64,000 nucleotides of DNA, from positions 1-64,000 of the forward strand of contig NZ_JAFA01000001.1 of NCBI RefSeq assembly GCF_000519185.1, read 5' to 3'. The stretch comes from Paraburkholderia nodosa DSM 21604 (GTDB lineage: Bacteria > Pseudomonadota > Gammaproteobacteria > Burkholderiales > Burkholderiaceae). The notes below the pieces were generated by a model that ran no database searches, was not told the origin of the DNA, and was given only the letters and a program-made list of their open reading frames with translations. Shown in pieces: positions 33,788 through 42,946 of this stretch (positions within the stretch are counted from its first letter, which is position 1; every line of letters starts with the position of its first letter). A program made the translations under genes and the position numbers.

Positions 33788-34885
33788 ATGAATACAACGG
33801 TCAGCCGCGCGCTGCGCACTACCCTGAAGGCGAGCGCGCTCGCCGCTGTTCTTGCCGCCGCGTCGTCGTCGGCGTTTGCGCAGTCGAGCGTCCAGCTCTA
33901 CGGCCAGGTCGACGAGTGGGTCGGGGCGACGAAATTTCCGGGCAGCCAGACCGCCTGGAACGTGGGCGGCGGGGGCATGTCCACGTCGTACTGGGGCATG
34001 AAGGGATCTGAAGATCTGGGCGGCGGCTACAAGGCGATCTTCACGCTGGAAAGCTTCTTCCGCGCGCAGAACGGCCAGTACGGCCGCTTCGCGGGCGACA
34101 CGTTCTTCGCGCGCAATGCGTACGTCGGCCTCGAATCGCCGTACGGCACGGTCACGGCGGGGCGCCTGACGACGCAGCTATTCGTCTCGACGATTCTCTT
34201 CAACCCGTTCATCGATTCGTACACCTTCTCGCCGATGGTGTACCACGTGTACCTCGGCCTCTCGACGTTCCCGACCTACACGACCGACCAGGGCGTGGTG
34301 GGCGACTCGGGCTGGAACAACGCCGTGCAGTACTCGACGCCTAACTTCAACGGCCTCTCGGGTTCGGCCATGTATGCGTTCGGCAACCAGGCCGGCCAGA
34401 ACGGCTCGAAGAAGTGGAGCGTGCAGGGCCTGTATTTCCATGGCCCGTTCGCGGCCACGGCGGTCTATCAGTACGTGAACTTCAACAACACGCCGGGCGA
34501 CATCGGCAGCATCGTGAGCGGCGACACGACCATCATCGGCCTGAAGAGCCAGGGCGTGGCGCAGGTCGGCCTCTCGTACGACCTCAAGTACGTGAAGTTC
34601 TTCGGCCAGTACATGTACACGGCGAACTGGCAGCAGGTGGGCAGCTGGCACGTCAACACCGCCCAGGGCGGCGTGACGGTCCCGGCCGGCCCGGGCACGG
34701 TCATGGCGTCGTATGCGTACTCGCGCGACGGCGGCGGCCTGAACCAGACGCGCCAGACGGCGGCTATCGGCTACGACTACCCGCTCTCCAAGCGCACGGA
34801 CGTCTACGCCGCGTACATGTACGACCACTTCGACAACATGTCGAGCGGCCAGACCTACGGCGTGGGCCTGCGCGCGAAGTTCTAA
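33788..34885 (+). CDS. Outer-membrane porin
   Basis: 365 residues from the ATG at 33788. Signal peptide to about residue 31 (cleavage after FAQ). The mature protein begins SSVQLYGQVDEWVG and shows the 16-strand porin pattern with alternating hydrophobic strands (MSTSYWGMKGSEDLGGGYKA, ARNAYVGLESPYGTVTAGRL) and the terminal strand ending in Phe needed for Bam-dependent insertion. It is a general trimeric porin of the Burkholderia type (OpcP/Omp38 class). Its terminator and an operator-like palindrome upstream point to an independent unit. Confidence 0.93.
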   Translation: MNTTVSRALRTTLKASALAAVLAAASSSAFAQSSVQLYGQVDEWVGATKFPGSQTAWNVGGGGMSTSYWGMKGSEDLGGGYKAIFTLESFFRAQNGQYGRFAGDTFFARNAYVGLESPYGTVTAGRLTTQLFVSTILFNPFIDSYTFSPMVYHVYLGLSTFPTYTTDQGVVGDSGWNNAVQYSTPNFNGLSGSAMYAFGNQAGQNGSKKWSVQGLYFHGPFAATAVYQYVNFNNTPGDIGSIVSGDTTIIGLKSQGVAQVGLSYDLKYVKFFGQYMYTANWQQVGSWHVNTAQGGVTVPAGPGTVMASYAYSRDGGGLNQTRQTAAIGYDYPLSKRTDVYAAYMYDHFDNMSSGQTYGVGLRAKF

Positions 34886-34917
34886 ACGGCGCAGCCTGTA
34901 ACGTCGCCGTTCGATGC

Positions 34918-34951
34918 AAAAACCCCGCGCTATGTGCAGCGCGGGGTTTTT
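34918..34951. terminator. Bidirectional intrinsic terminator after the porin gene
   Basis: AAAAACCCCGCGCT (34918-34931) pairs with AGCGCGGGGTTTTT (34938-34951) around a six-base loop. It has a T run on the plus strand and an A run that becomes a T run on the minus strand. Confidence 0.92.
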
Positions 34952-35070
34952 GCTTTCTGGGCCGCCCGATATAAAGCACGCCTGCGCGTTTCAACACCCG
35001 CATTTGATAAAACGAGGAAAATATCGCCGATTGATTCCCATTCTTTGATGTTCGAATTGAAGGCCGCGCA

Positions 35071-36045
35071 ATGGATACCCTCGTCAGCATGAAAGTGTTC
35101 CGCCAGGTGGTGGAGGCGGGCAGCTTCGTCGCGGCGGCCGAGCGCATGAACATGTCCGCCGCGATGGCGAGCAAGCATGTGATGCATCTGGAGCAGCAGC
35201 TCGGCGCGCGCCTGTTGAACCGCACCACGCGCCGCGTCGCGCCCACCGAGGCGGGACGCGAGTATTACGAGCGCGTGGCCCAGGCGCTCACCGAACTCGA
35301 CGAGGCCGGCCAGGCGGTGGGCGCGGCGAGCGTGGTGCCGCAGGGGCGCCTGCGCGTGTCGTCGCTCACGGCGTTCGGGCTGCGTCATGTGATGGGCGCG
35401 GTCGCCGACTACGCCGCCGGCTATCCGCAGGTGACCGTCGACATCACGCTGTCCGACCGCGTGGTCGAGCTGATCGACGAGGGCTTCGACGTGGCGATCC
35501 GCGCCGCGCCTTCGGGGCTCAAGTCGTCTTCGCTGATCGCGCGGCCGCTCGCCACCGCGCACATCGTGCTGTGCGCCTCGCCCGAGTACCTGCGCCGCCA
35601 CGGCGCGCCGAAAACCGTGGCCGATCTCGCGCGGCACAACTTCGTTCAGTACGCGGGGGCTTCGGCCCAGGAACTCGCACCGTTCGCGGAGGGCGCGGGC
35701 GGCATGAAACCGAAGCCGGGCGGCAACCTCATCGTCAATCACCTGGAAGCGCTGCGCGTGGTGGTGCTGCAAGGCGGCGGGCTGTCGATGCTCGGCACCG
35801 AGGTGGTGGGCGACGATATCGCCGAGGGGCGCCTCGTGCCGCTGCTCGTCGACGCACTGCCGCCGCGCGAGCTGCCGATCTACGCCGTGTACGCGAGCCG
35901 CCGCCATCTCTCGGCGAAGGTGCGCTCGTTCGTCGATTTCCTTGCCGCGCGCTTTTCGGAGCGCGAACTCTGGCCGGGCGTCGAGGCGATCCGCGCGGCG
36001 GCGGTCAACGCCGACGCCGCACGGATTGCGTCTGCCCGAGGCTGA
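35071..36045 (+). CDS. LysR-family transcriptional regulator
   Basis: 324 residues. An N-terminal winged helix-turn-helix (DTLVSMKVFRQVVEAGSFVA, then AAERMNMSAAMASKHVMHLE) and a periplasmic-binding-protein-like sensor domain. The wing (LNRTTRRVAPTEAGREYYER) fits the type that includes the AaeR/CrgA subgroup. It faces the nitronate monooxygenase gene, which ends 19 bases away, convergently, so they do not share a promoter. Target unknown. Confidence 0.92.
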   Translation: MDTLVSMKVFRQVVEAGSFVAAAERMNMSAAMASKHVMHLEQQLGARLLNRTTRRVAPTEAGREYYERVAQALTELDEAGQAVGAASVVPQGRLRVSSLTAFGLRHVMGAVADYAAGYPQVTVDITLSDRVVELIDEGFDVAIRAAPSGLKSSSLIARPLATAHIVLCASPEYLRRHGAPKTVADLARHNFVQYAGASAQELAPFAEGAGGMKPKPGGNLIVNHLEALRVVVLQGGGLSMLGTEVVGDDIAEGRLVPLLVDALPPRELPIYAVYASRRHLSAKVRSFVDFLAARFSERELWPGVEAIRAAAVNADAARIASARG

Positions 36046-36063
36046 AACCGGGCCCGCCTGCGC

Positions 36064-37029
36064 TCAGCGGCCCACGCCCAGCCGCGCCTTCGTCGCCTCG
36101 TACTCGTGCTTCAGGCGCGCCACGAGATCCGCCACCGAGGGCACGTCGTCCATCAGGCCGACGGCCTGGCCCGCACCCCACACGTCTTTCCAGGCCTTGG
36201 CCTTCGAGGTGCCCGCGCCGAAGTCCATCTTCGACTTGTCCGACTCGGGCAGCGCATCGGGATCGAGCCCGACGTTCACGATGCTCTCGCGGATATAGTT
36301 GCCGTGCACGCCCGTGAAGAGGTTCGTGTAGACGATGTCCGCGGCTTTCGCTTCGAGAATGGCGTGCTTGTAGTCGTCCACGGCGTGCGCCTCTTTCGTC
36401 GCGATGAAGCGCGTGCCCATGTAGGCGAGGTCCGCGCCCATGGCCTGGGCGGCGAGGATCGAGCCGCCGTTGGCGATCGCGCCCGACAGCACGATCGGGC
36501 CGTCGAAGATGCGCCGCACTTCGCCTACCAGCGCGAACGGCGAGGTCGTGCCAGCATGGCCGCCCGCGCCCGCGGCCACGAGGATCAGGCCGTCCACGCC
36601 CGCTTCGAGCGCCTTGGCGGCGTGGCGCAGGTTGATGACGTCGTGCAGCACGATGCCGCCGTAGCTGTGCACCGCGTCGAGCAGTTCGCGCGGCGGCGCG
36701 CGCAGGCTCGTGATGAAGATCGGCACATGGTGCTCGACGCACACGCGCACGTCGTGCTCGAGCCGCGCATTCGACTGATGCACGATCTGGTTGACGGCGA
36801 TCGGCCCGATCACGGCCTCGGGGTTCGCGCGCTTGTGCGCGGTGAGTTCCTCCCGGATCTGCGTAAGCCAGACGCCCAGTTCCTCGGCGGGGCGCGCGTT
36901 GAGCGCCGGAAACGAACCGACGATGCCCGCCTTGCACTGCGCGAGCACCAGCTCCGGATAGCTGACGATGAACATCGGCGAGCCCACGACGGGCAGTGAG
37001 AGATTTTGCAGGACGGCGGGCAGTGCCAT
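36064..37029 (-). CDS. Nitronate monooxygenase
   Basis: 321 residues from the ATG at 37029 with an AAGGAG ribosome site; the longer reading to 37185 lacks one. It is an FMN TIM-barrel of the 2-nitropropane dioxygenase family: VVGSPMFIVSYPELVLAQCK, an IVGSFPALNARPAEELGVWL block, HDVINLRHAAKALEAGVDGL, AAGAGGHAGTTSPFALVGEV and LSGAIANGGSILAAQAMGAD, which bind FMN. It oxidises alkyl nitronates to nitrite and carbonyls, or protects from propionate-3-nitronate. Convergent with the LysR gene, and only ~180 bases from the divergent dehalogenase gene. Confidence 0.9.
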   Translation of the reverse strand: MALPAVLQNLSLPVVGSPMFIVSYPELVLAQCKAGIVGSFPALNARPAEELGVWLTQIREELTAHKRANPEAVIGPIAVNQIVHQSNARLEHDVRVCVEHHVPIFITSLRAPPRELLDAVHSYGGIVLHDVINLRHAAKALEAGVDGLILVAAGAGGHAGTTSPFALVGEVRRIFDGPIVLSGAIANGGSILAAQAMGADLAYMGTRFIATKEAHAVDDYKHAILEAKAADIVYTNLFTGVHGNYIRESIVNVGLDPDALPESDKSKMDFGAGTSKAKAWKDVWGAGQAVGLMDDVPSVADLVARLKHEYEATKARLGVGR

Positions 37030-37246
37030 GGGGAGGTCTCCTTGCGGCGCTTCGATAGACGGCGGGGGCGCGAAAACGGCCGTTCGATTATAGGCGTGGG
37101 GTCGATCGGGCATCGCGCGTGCGGATCCCTCGTGCGGTTTTCGAGGGAGTGTTCGGTTTCTACCGCTGCGAGCCCAAAAGCACATTTTCGAGCCGCGCTC
37201 GCCTCATACAATGACCGCAGACCAACAAACACAAGAGACTAGCCCC

Positions 37247-38140
37247 ATGCCTTTCGACGGATTCCAGCCTTTCACCGTTCGCACTGCGGGCGGCGTAGAC
37301 ATCTGCGGCGTGAAGGGCGGCGACGGACCGCCGCTGTTGCTGCTGCACGGCCATCCGCAGACGCATATGATCTGGCACCGGTGCGCTTCCTCGCTCGCGC
37401 AGCACTTCACCGTCATCGCGACGGATCTGCGCGGCTACGGCGCTTCCTCGAAACCGGCCAGCGACGACACACACGCCGCCTATTCGAAACGCGCGATGGC
37501 GGCCGATCAGGTCGAAGTCATGCGCCACTTCGGCCACGAGCGATTTCTCGTGTGCGCGCACGACCGCGGCGCGCGCGTCGCGCACCGCATGGCGCTCGAC
37601 CACGCCGACGCCGTCGAGCGGCTCATGCTGCTCGACATCGCGCCCACGCTCGCCATGTACGAACAGACCGACCGCGAGTTCGCCACGCTCTACTTCCACT
37701 GGTTCTTCCTGATCCAGCCCGAGCCGCTGCCGGAGACGCTGATCGAAGCGAACCCGGACGTTTATATCGAGCGCGTCATGGGCAGCCGTCACGCGGGCCT
37801 CGCACCCTTCGCGCCGAAGGCGCTGGGCGCCTACCGCGCGGCGCTGCGCCAGCCGGGCGCCGTGCATGCGATGTGCGAGGACTACCGCGCCTCGGCCACC
37901 ATCGACCTCGAGCACGACCGCGCCGATCTCGAGCGCGGCAACAAGGTGGCGTGCCCGCTGCGCGTGCTGTGGGGCGCGGAAGGCGTGATCGAGCGCTGCT
38001 TCGACCCGCTCGCCGAATGGCGCAAGGTGGCGCGCGACGTGAGCGGGCGTGCGTTGCCGTGCGGCCATTACATTCCCGAAGAGGCGAGCGAGGCGCTGGT
38101 CGAGGAGATGCTGGCGTTCTTCGAGACCACGGAACGCTGA
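37247..38140 (+). CDS. Haloacetate dehalogenase (fluoroacetate dehalogenase type)
   Basis: 297 residues from the ATG at 37247; an in-frame ATG at 37211 is also possible. It is an alpha/beta hydrolase with an Asp nucleophile: CAHDRGARVAHRMALDH gives Asp106, Arg107 and Arg110, followed by Asp130, His151-Trp152 (YFHWFF), Tyr213 and His274 (PCGHYIPEE). These match in order and spacing the residues that make fluoroacetate dehalogenase work: nucleophile, carboxylate-binding Arg pair, halide-binding His/Trp/Tyr and catalytic His. It would cleave the C-halogen bond of haloacetates in the cytoplasm. No haloacid transporter is nearby; the true substrate may be another 2-haloacid. Confidence 0.87.
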   Translation: MPFDGFQPFTVRTAGGVDICGVKGGDGPPLLLLHGHPQTHMIWHRCASSLAQHFTVIATDLRGYGASSKPASDDTHAAYSKRAMAADQVEVMRHFGHERFLVCAHDRGARVAHRMALDHADAVERLMLLDIAPTLAMYEQTDREFATLYFHWFFLIQPEPLPETLIEANPDVYIERVMGSRHAGLAPFAPKALGAYRAALRQPGAVHAMCEDYRASATIDLEHDRADLERGNKVACPLRVLWGAEGVIERCFDPLAEWRKVARDVSGRALPCGHYIPEEASEALVEEMLAFFETTER

Positions 38141-38174
38141 CGGGCTGCCGCGCCCGGGTTTCAGCGCCCGGGCT

Positions 38175-38648
38175 TCAGCGTAGCGGCGGCAGGCGGCGCG
38201 GCACCGGCGTGGACTTGACGATGGCCGTGCTGGTTTCGGCGCGCTCGGTGACTTTCGCGAGAATCTCGTCGAGCTGATCGATCGAATGCAGAAAAAGCCG
38301 GGCGATGAAGCAGTCGTCGCCCGTGACCTTGTCGCACTCGACGAATTCGGGAATGCGCCGCAGCACCTCTTCCACCAGATGCAATTGTCCGGGCAGCGGC
38401 TTCACGCGCACGATGGCCTGCAAGGTGTAGCCGAGCGCGCGCGGATCGATCTGCACCGTATAGCCGCCAATCACGCCTTGCGCTTCGAGCCGGCGCAGCC
38501 GCTCGGACGTGCTCGGCCCCGACAGCCCCACGTGCTTGGCCAGTTCGGCGACGCTTGCGCGGGCGTCCTCGGCGAGGGCCGCGAGCAGCATGCGGTCGAT
38601 GTCGTCGAGCGGGGCCGCGGCGGGCGTTGGGTTCGGACGTCGGTTCAT
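38175..38648 (-). CDS. Lrp/AsnC-family transcriptional regulator
   Basis: 157 residues from the ATG at 38648; a longer frame to 38693 is less likely. The helix-turn-helix lies near residues 15-65 (LDDIDRMLLAALAEDARASV, then AELAKHVGLSGPSTSERLRR), followed by the RAM ligand-binding domain (VRVKPLPGQLHLVEEVLRRI, then VTGDDCFIARLFLHSIDQL). Lrp-like proteins respond to amino acids. It is divergent from the EamA transporter gene, starting 160 bases away, and so may regulate it. Confidence 0.9.
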   Translation of the reverse strand: MNRRPNPTPAAAPLDDIDRMLLAALAEDARASVAELAKHVGLSGPSTSERLRRLEAQGVIGGYTVQIDPRALGYTLQAIVRVKPLPGQLHLVEEVLRRIPEFVECDKVTGDDCFIARLFLHSIDQLDEILAKVTERAETSTAIVKSTPVPRRLPPLR

Positions 38649-38807
38649 GATTGCGCGGGTGCTCCGCCAGGTTGGCCTTTCAATCGAAGGCAAGTCTTGC
38701 CTCTCGCCTAAGTTTAGCCATGTATTCCTCGCCTTGCAGCCGATAAACTGGCTTGCAGATGCGAAGGGCTGCGCGCCCTTCGTGCGCTACAACGAGGATG
38801 CAAGCTC

Positions 38808-39716
38808 ATGTCTTCCACCACTCCTGAAATTCGCCGCGGCGCCGCCGAGATGATCGTTGCGATGCTGATGTCCGGCACCATCGGCTGGCTCGTGGTCGCC
38901 TCGCGGCAGGCCCCGATCAACATCGCCTTTTTGCGCTGTGTGCTGGGCGGCGCGACGCTCACGCTCGTGTGCGCCGCGCTCGGCCTGCTGCGCCGCAAGC
39001 ACCTGCCGCCGCGCACGCTCGCGCTCGCCGTGCTGGGGGGCGCGGCCATCGTCGCGAACTGGGTGCTGCTGTTCGCCGCCTATTCGCGTGCGTCGATCTC
39101 CATGGCCACGGCTGTCTACAACACGCAGCCGTTCATGCTGGTCGGTCTGGGCGTGGTCATTTTGCGCGAGCGCGTGAGCGCTTCGACGCTCGCGTGGCTG
39201 GCGGTGGCCTTCCTCGGTCTCGTGTGCGTAGTCGAGGTGCAGCCCGCCGTGCTCGCGGTGCCCGGCGAGTATCTGCAGGGCGTGGCCTACGCGGCGGGCG
39301 CGGCGTTTCTCTACGCGATCTCGTCGATCATCACGCGCCATCTCAAGGGCACGCCGCCCCACCTCATCGCGCTCGTGCAACTCGCGTTCGGCGCGCTCGC
39401 GCTCGCGCCGTTCATCCACTACGGCACGCTGCCGGCCACCCCGCTGCACTGGGCGCAGCTCGTCACGCTCGGCGTCGTGCACACGGGCATCATGTACGTG
39501 CTGCTCTACGGCGCGATCCAGAAGCTGCCCACGGCGATGACCGGTGCGCTCTCGTTCATCTACCCCGTGGTCGCGATCCTCGTGGACTGGTTCGCGTTCG
39601 GCCAGCGCCTCGCGTGGATCCAGGTGGTGGGCGCCGCGCTCATCCTGGTCGCGGCGGCGGGCGTGAACCTCGGCTGGCGGATCGTGCCGCAGCGGCGGGA
39701 CACGCGTTCGGCCTGA
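38808..39716 (+). CDS. EamA-family drug/metabolite transporter (DMT superfamily)
   Basis: 302 residues with ten predicted membrane helices in two EamA repeats. The first opens MIVAMLMSGTIGWLVVASRQ; the second starts near GVAYAAGAAFLYAISSIITR. Conserved loop patterns appear in both (e.g. YNTQPFMLVGLGVVILRERV, then ALSFIYPVVAILVDWFAFGQ). Such proteins export amino acids or metabolites. The divergent Lrp gene suggests an amino acid as signal. Substrate unknown. Confidence 0.88.
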   Translation: MSSTTPEIRRGAAEMIVAMLMSGTIGWLVVASRQAPINIAFLRCVLGGATLTLVCAALGLLRRKHLPPRTLALAVLGGAAIVANWVLLFAAYSRASISMATAVYNTQPFMLVGLGVVILRERVSASTLAWLAVAFLGLVCVVEVQPAVLAVPGEYLQGVAYAAGAAFLYAISSIITRHLKGTPPHLIALVQLAFGALALAPFIHYGTLPATPLHWAQLVTLGVVHTGIMYVLLYGAIQKLPTAMTGALSFIYPVVAILVDWFAFGQRLAWIQVVGAALILVAAAGVNLGWRIVPQRRDTRSA

Positions 39717-39817
39717 GGCGTCGCGAGCGCGCCGCGCTGGTGCGGCGCTTCGGCATGCGGCGGTTGGCGCGCGGGCAGCATAATGTCGCGATTCGAACCC
39801 GCGACTCCCTGCTCCTC

Positions 39818-41119
39818 ATGACGCCTTCGCACGCCCCACGGGACGAAGCCGAACTCACGCGCGCCAAGCGCCAGGCGCTGGCGTTTCTGCTGGTTGCGGC
39901 GCTCGTCTTCGCCGGCACGGCGCTTTTTTTCCCGCCAGGCGTCGTGACGGACGGCGTCAAGTCCGTGAGCGAAGCCGCAATGGTCGGCGGCCTGGCCGAC
40001 TGGTTCGCGGTGGTTGCGCTGTTCCGGCGCGTCCCGATTCCGTTCGTTTCGGCGCATACGGGCGTGATTCCGCGCAACAAGGAACGCATCGCCGACGAAC
40101 TCGCCGCCTTCGTGCGCGACAAGTTTCTCGACGTGGGTTCGCTCGTCGGGTTGATCCGGCGCCACGATCCGGTGGCGCGGCTTTCCAGCTGGCTCACCGC
40201 GCCGCAGAATGCGCAGCGCCTCGGCGACTACGCGGTGCGCATGATGTCGGGCGTGCTCGGCCTCACCGATGACGCGCGCATCCAGAGCTTCATCCGCGAC
40301 AGCCTGCACGCGGCGCTCGCACGCGTCGACTTCTCGAAGTCGGCGGGTGCGATTCTCGACACGCTCACCCGGGACGGCCGCCACCAGGAGCTGCTCGACC
40401 AGATGCTCGAGCAGCTCGCCATCCTGTTGCGCGACGAGGGCACGCGCGCGTTCGTCGCATCGGCCATCGTCGACTGGCTCAAGAGCGACTATCCGACGAC
40501 CGAGAAGTTTTTGCCGAGTGAGTGGATCGGCGAGAGCGGCGCGCGCGTGGTGGAAAGCGCCGTGAACCGGCTGCTGCTGCAGGTGAGCGAGGATCGCGAA
40601 CACCATCTGCGCCAGAAGTTCGATGAGGTCGTGGAAAAGCTGATCGTGAAGCTGAAGAGCGATCCGGCGTTCCTGCGCAAGGGCGAGGAGCTGAAGGCGA
40701 GCCTGCGCGAGGGCGGCGCGCTCAACGATTACACGCGCGCGCTGTGGGACAGCCTGCGCGCGTGGCTGCGCGACGATCTGGAGCGCGAAGACTCGGCGCT
40801 GCACGCGAAGGTCGCCGCAACGGGCCAGTGGCTAGGCGAGACGCTCGCCGCCGACGCCGACCTGCGCGCCTCGCTCAACGGCCATCTCGAAGACGCCGCG
40901 CGCACCATGGCGCCCGACTTCGCGCGTTACCTCACGCATCACATTCGCGACACCGTGAAGAACTGGGATACACGCGAGACGGCGCGGCTCATCGAATTGA
41001 AAATCGGCAAGGATCTGCAGAAAATCCGCGTGAACGGCACGGTGATCGGCGGCGCGATCGGGCTAGGGCTCTACCTGTGTTCGCATCTGTTCGAGCTTGT
41101 GCGGCTCAAGCTCGGGTAG
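39818..41119 (+). CDS. DUF445 inner-membrane protein
   Basis: 433 residues from the ATG at 39818. An N-terminal membrane segment (AFLLVAALVFAGTALFFPPG) is followed by GLADWFAVVALFRRVPIPFV and PRNKERIADELAAFV, both DUF445 hallmarks. The long middle is helical and charged, and a second membrane segment closes the protein (TVIGGAIGLGLYLCSHLFEL). The family has no established role and is often near cell-envelope genes. A terminator at 41271 ends the unit after a ~150-base 3' region. Confidence 0.88.
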   Translation: MTPSHAPRDEAELTRAKRQALAFLLVAALVFAGTALFFPPGVVTDGVKSVSEAAMVGGLADWFAVVALFRRVPIPFVSAHTGVIPRNKERIADELAAFVRDKFLDVGSLVGLIRRHDPVARLSSWLTAPQNAQRLGDYAVRMMSGVLGLTDDARIQSFIRDSLHAALARVDFSKSAGAILDTLTRDGRHQELLDQMLEQLAILLRDEGTRAFVASAIVDWLKSDYPTTEKFLPSEWIGESGARVVESAVNRLLLQVSEDREHHLRQKFDEVVEKLIVKLKSDPAFLRKGEELKASLREGGALNDYTRALWDSLRAWLRDDLEREDSALHAKVAATGQWLGETLAADADLRASLNGHLEDAARTMAPDFARYLTHHIRDTVKNWDTRETARLIELKIGKDLQKIRVNGTVIGGAIGLGLYLCSHLFELVRLKLG

Positions 41120-41270
41120 TGAGATTGATTCGGATTCCAGATGAATGGATCCTGCGACGATGCGCCAGGCCTGCGGGCGTAGGTCATCTGTAGGGAAATC
41201 ACTGATGCTTCGGGAATTCTGGCGCGAGTATCATGCCTTCGACAGTTTGATCACGTCAGAGCTAATTCCA

Positions 41271-41303
41271 ACGCTCGTCCGGAAACGGACGAGCGTTTTT
41301 TTT
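41271..41303 (+). terminator. Intrinsic terminator after the DUF445 gene
   Basis: ACGCTCGTCC (41271-41280) and GGACGAGCGT (41287-41296) flank a six-base loop and are followed by a T run. It reads only on the plus strand. Confidence 0.9.
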
Positions 41304-41335
41304 CGCGCTTTTCCCGCTTTCTCCAGGTAGCGCCG

Positions 41336-42268
41336 CTAGACCGCTGTTGCCGGGGCTTCGAGGCGTTCGCCGTCCACGACCAGCGCGCCGCTCTTCGCCA
41401 GTTCCCCAGCCAGTTCGCGCAGCAGCCCCGGCCACGCGCTGCGCGGAGCGAGTTGCTGCGCAGCGGCGTGCAGGGAGGCGGCGTTTTCCAGCATCGCCAG
41501 TAGCGAGTCGAAGGTCAACGCGCGCACTTCCAGCAGCTTGAAGACGATCAGCACCTTGAGCGCGTTCTTCGCGTTGCGGGCCGGGTCGGCGCGCAGCCAG
41601 GCGAGGCGCGAGAACGCGCGCTCCAGCGCCGCCTCGACGTTCGTGAACGGCTTGCCGTGGCCCGGAATCACCACGCGCACGTCGAGCTTCGCGATGGCTT
41701 CGAGCACCGCGTGCTGCTCGGCGAACCCGCTTTCGCCTTCGAGCTCGGGAAAAATCACGCCGAAGCCATTCTCCCAAAGCGCATCGGCGCTGATGAGCAG
41801 GCGCGGCCCGCCTGCGTAGAGCATCACGGAGTCGGGGTCGTGCCCCGGCGCGCCGATCACCTCCCATTCGAAGCCTCCTAGCGCGAGCCGTTCGCCCGCC
41901 GCGAGCGTGCCTGTGAACGCGAATCGGTCGCAGGTCTGCCCGGTGGCGAGAAAGCTCAAGCGCGCCTCGTCCCACTCGCGCACGATCGTTGCACTCGCCG
42001 CGGGGATCAGCGTCGCGCAGGGCCATTGCGCCTGCAGTCGCGCGTTGCCGCCGCAATGGTCGGAGTGCAAGTGCGTGTTGACGATGAGATCGAGTGCTCG
42101 CTGGCCGAGCGCGTGGCGCACGAGCGCGAGCGTCTGTTCGGCGTGCGTGGCGTAGCCGGTATCGACGAGTGCGGCGCGCGCCTCATCGACGAGCAGCACG
42201 TTGTTCGACGACAGCCAGCCGCGCTCGAACACGCGGATCGATTCAGGGAGTGTGGGCGCGTCGCTCAT
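41336..42268 (-). CDS. Metallo-beta-lactamase-fold hydrolase
   Basis: 310 residues from the ATG at 42268, overlapping the stop of the MaoC-like gene by four bases. The metal motif is NTHLHSDHCGG, with a second His in GAPGHDPDS and an Asp in LISADALWENG; the remaining His is in VVIPGHGKPFTNVEAALERA. This is the full zinc-binding set. The C-terminal ~80 residues form a helical domain of the beta-lactamase-associated winged-helix type (ALKVLIVFKLLEVRALTFDS). Likely a thioesterase or glyoxalase-II-like hydrolase. It ends a six-gene operon. Confidence 0.88.
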   Translation of the reverse strand: MSDAPTLPESIRVFERGWLSSNNVLLVDEARAALVDTGYATHAEQTLALVRHALGQRALDLIVNTHLHSDHCGGNARLQAQWPCATLIPAASATIVREWDEARLSFLATGQTCDRFAFTGTLAAGERLALGGFEWEVIGAPGHDPDSVMLYAGGPRLLISADALWENGFGVIFPELEGESGFAEQHAVLEAIAKLDVRVVIPGHGKPFTNVEAALERAFSRLAWLRADPARNAKNALKVLIVFKLLEVRALTFDSLLAMLENAASLHAAAQQLAPRSAWPGLLRELAGELAKSGALVVDGERLEAPATAV

Positions 42269-42720
42269 GCGTGTGCCGATGCGTGCTCGGGTTTGGGCAT
42301 GACGAGGATCGTCGCGCGCCCTACCACGAGCGTTTCGCCTTTCTGGTTCACGGCCTCGCCCACGAGCTTCACGAGATCGCCGTTCAGGCTCGGCTTCCAC
42401 CACGCTTCATCCACGCGCCACTCGAACGTGATCGTGTCGTTCGCGTGTGCGGCGCGCTTGAGCTTCATGTCGAATTCGAGCCCGAGCGGTTGCGCGTACT
42501 GCGAGTAGTGCGTGGCGAGCAGCGCCATGAAATGCGCGGTGGGCTGCGTGCCCGATGCAATCAGGCCGCCAAAGCGGCTTTGCGCCGCGTAGGCTTCGTC
42601 GTGGTGCAGCGGGTTCAGATCGTTCACGAGCAGTCCGAACGATTTCACCGATTCGGGCGTGAGTTGAAGCGTCGAGCGGAACGTCTCGCCGACCGTAACG
42701 ACGCGGGCAAGCGCGTTCAT
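42265..42720 (-). CDS. MaoC-like hotdog-fold hydratase/dehydratase
   Basis: 151 residues. The hydratase-2 motif is visible as VNDLNPLHHDEAYAAQSRFG, then LIASGTQPTAHFMALLATHY: the Asp-His pair of (R)-specific enoyl-CoA hydratases is largely kept (D of NDLNPLHHD, H of the same). The C-terminal half (VNQKGETLVVGRATILVMPK) is the usual last strand of hotdog proteins. It would add or remove water on an acyl-CoA. It overlaps both neighbours by four bases, so its translation is coupled to DUF1289 and the MBL hydrolase. Confidence 0.87.
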   Translation of the reverse strand: MNALARVVTVGETFRSTLQLTPESVKSFGLLVNDLNPLHHDEAYAAQSRFGGLIASGTQPTAHFMALLATHYSQYAQPLGLEFDMKLKRAAHANDTITFEWRVDEAWWKPSLNGDLVKLVGEAVNQKGETLVVGRATILVMPKPEHASAHA

Positions 42721-42944
42721 TGTTTTTCTCCTTGCGACGCGAAGCGCTGCGCGACCCATTCGGCGTGCCGCGTCTCGATCGCATCCCAGACGGCGCGCTT
42801 CGCTGCGTCGTCGAGCGTGGACCAGCCGGCAATCTCGTCGATGGTGCGCAGGCAGCCCTCGCACAAGCCGCTGCGCGCATCCATGCGGCAGATGTTGATG
42901 CAAGGCGAAGGCGGCGGCGTGACGGCGTCGTGAAGCGCGGTCAT
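42717..42944 (-). CDS. DUF1289 family protein
   Basis: 75 residues. The signature cluster is PPPSPCINICRMDARSGLCE, followed by GCLRTIDEIAGWSTLDDAAK: four cysteines that could hold iron-sulfur or zinc. DUF1289 proteins are small, of unknown function, and widespread in proteobacteria. The start (42944) is 2 bases from the YbaK stop (42947), and the stop overlaps the MaoC-like start by four bases. Confidence 0.88.
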   Translation of the reverse strand: MTALHDAVTPPPSPCINICRMDARSGLCEGCLRTIDEIAGWSTLDDAAKRAVWDAIETRHAEWVAQRFASQGEKQ

Positions 42945-42946
42945 GC

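Noticed and set aside
38969..41119. A long plus-strand frame reading through the EamA gene into DUF445
   Set aside because: The DUF445 domain begins at the ATG at 39818; the upstream part is out of frame with the real EamA gene and meaningless.
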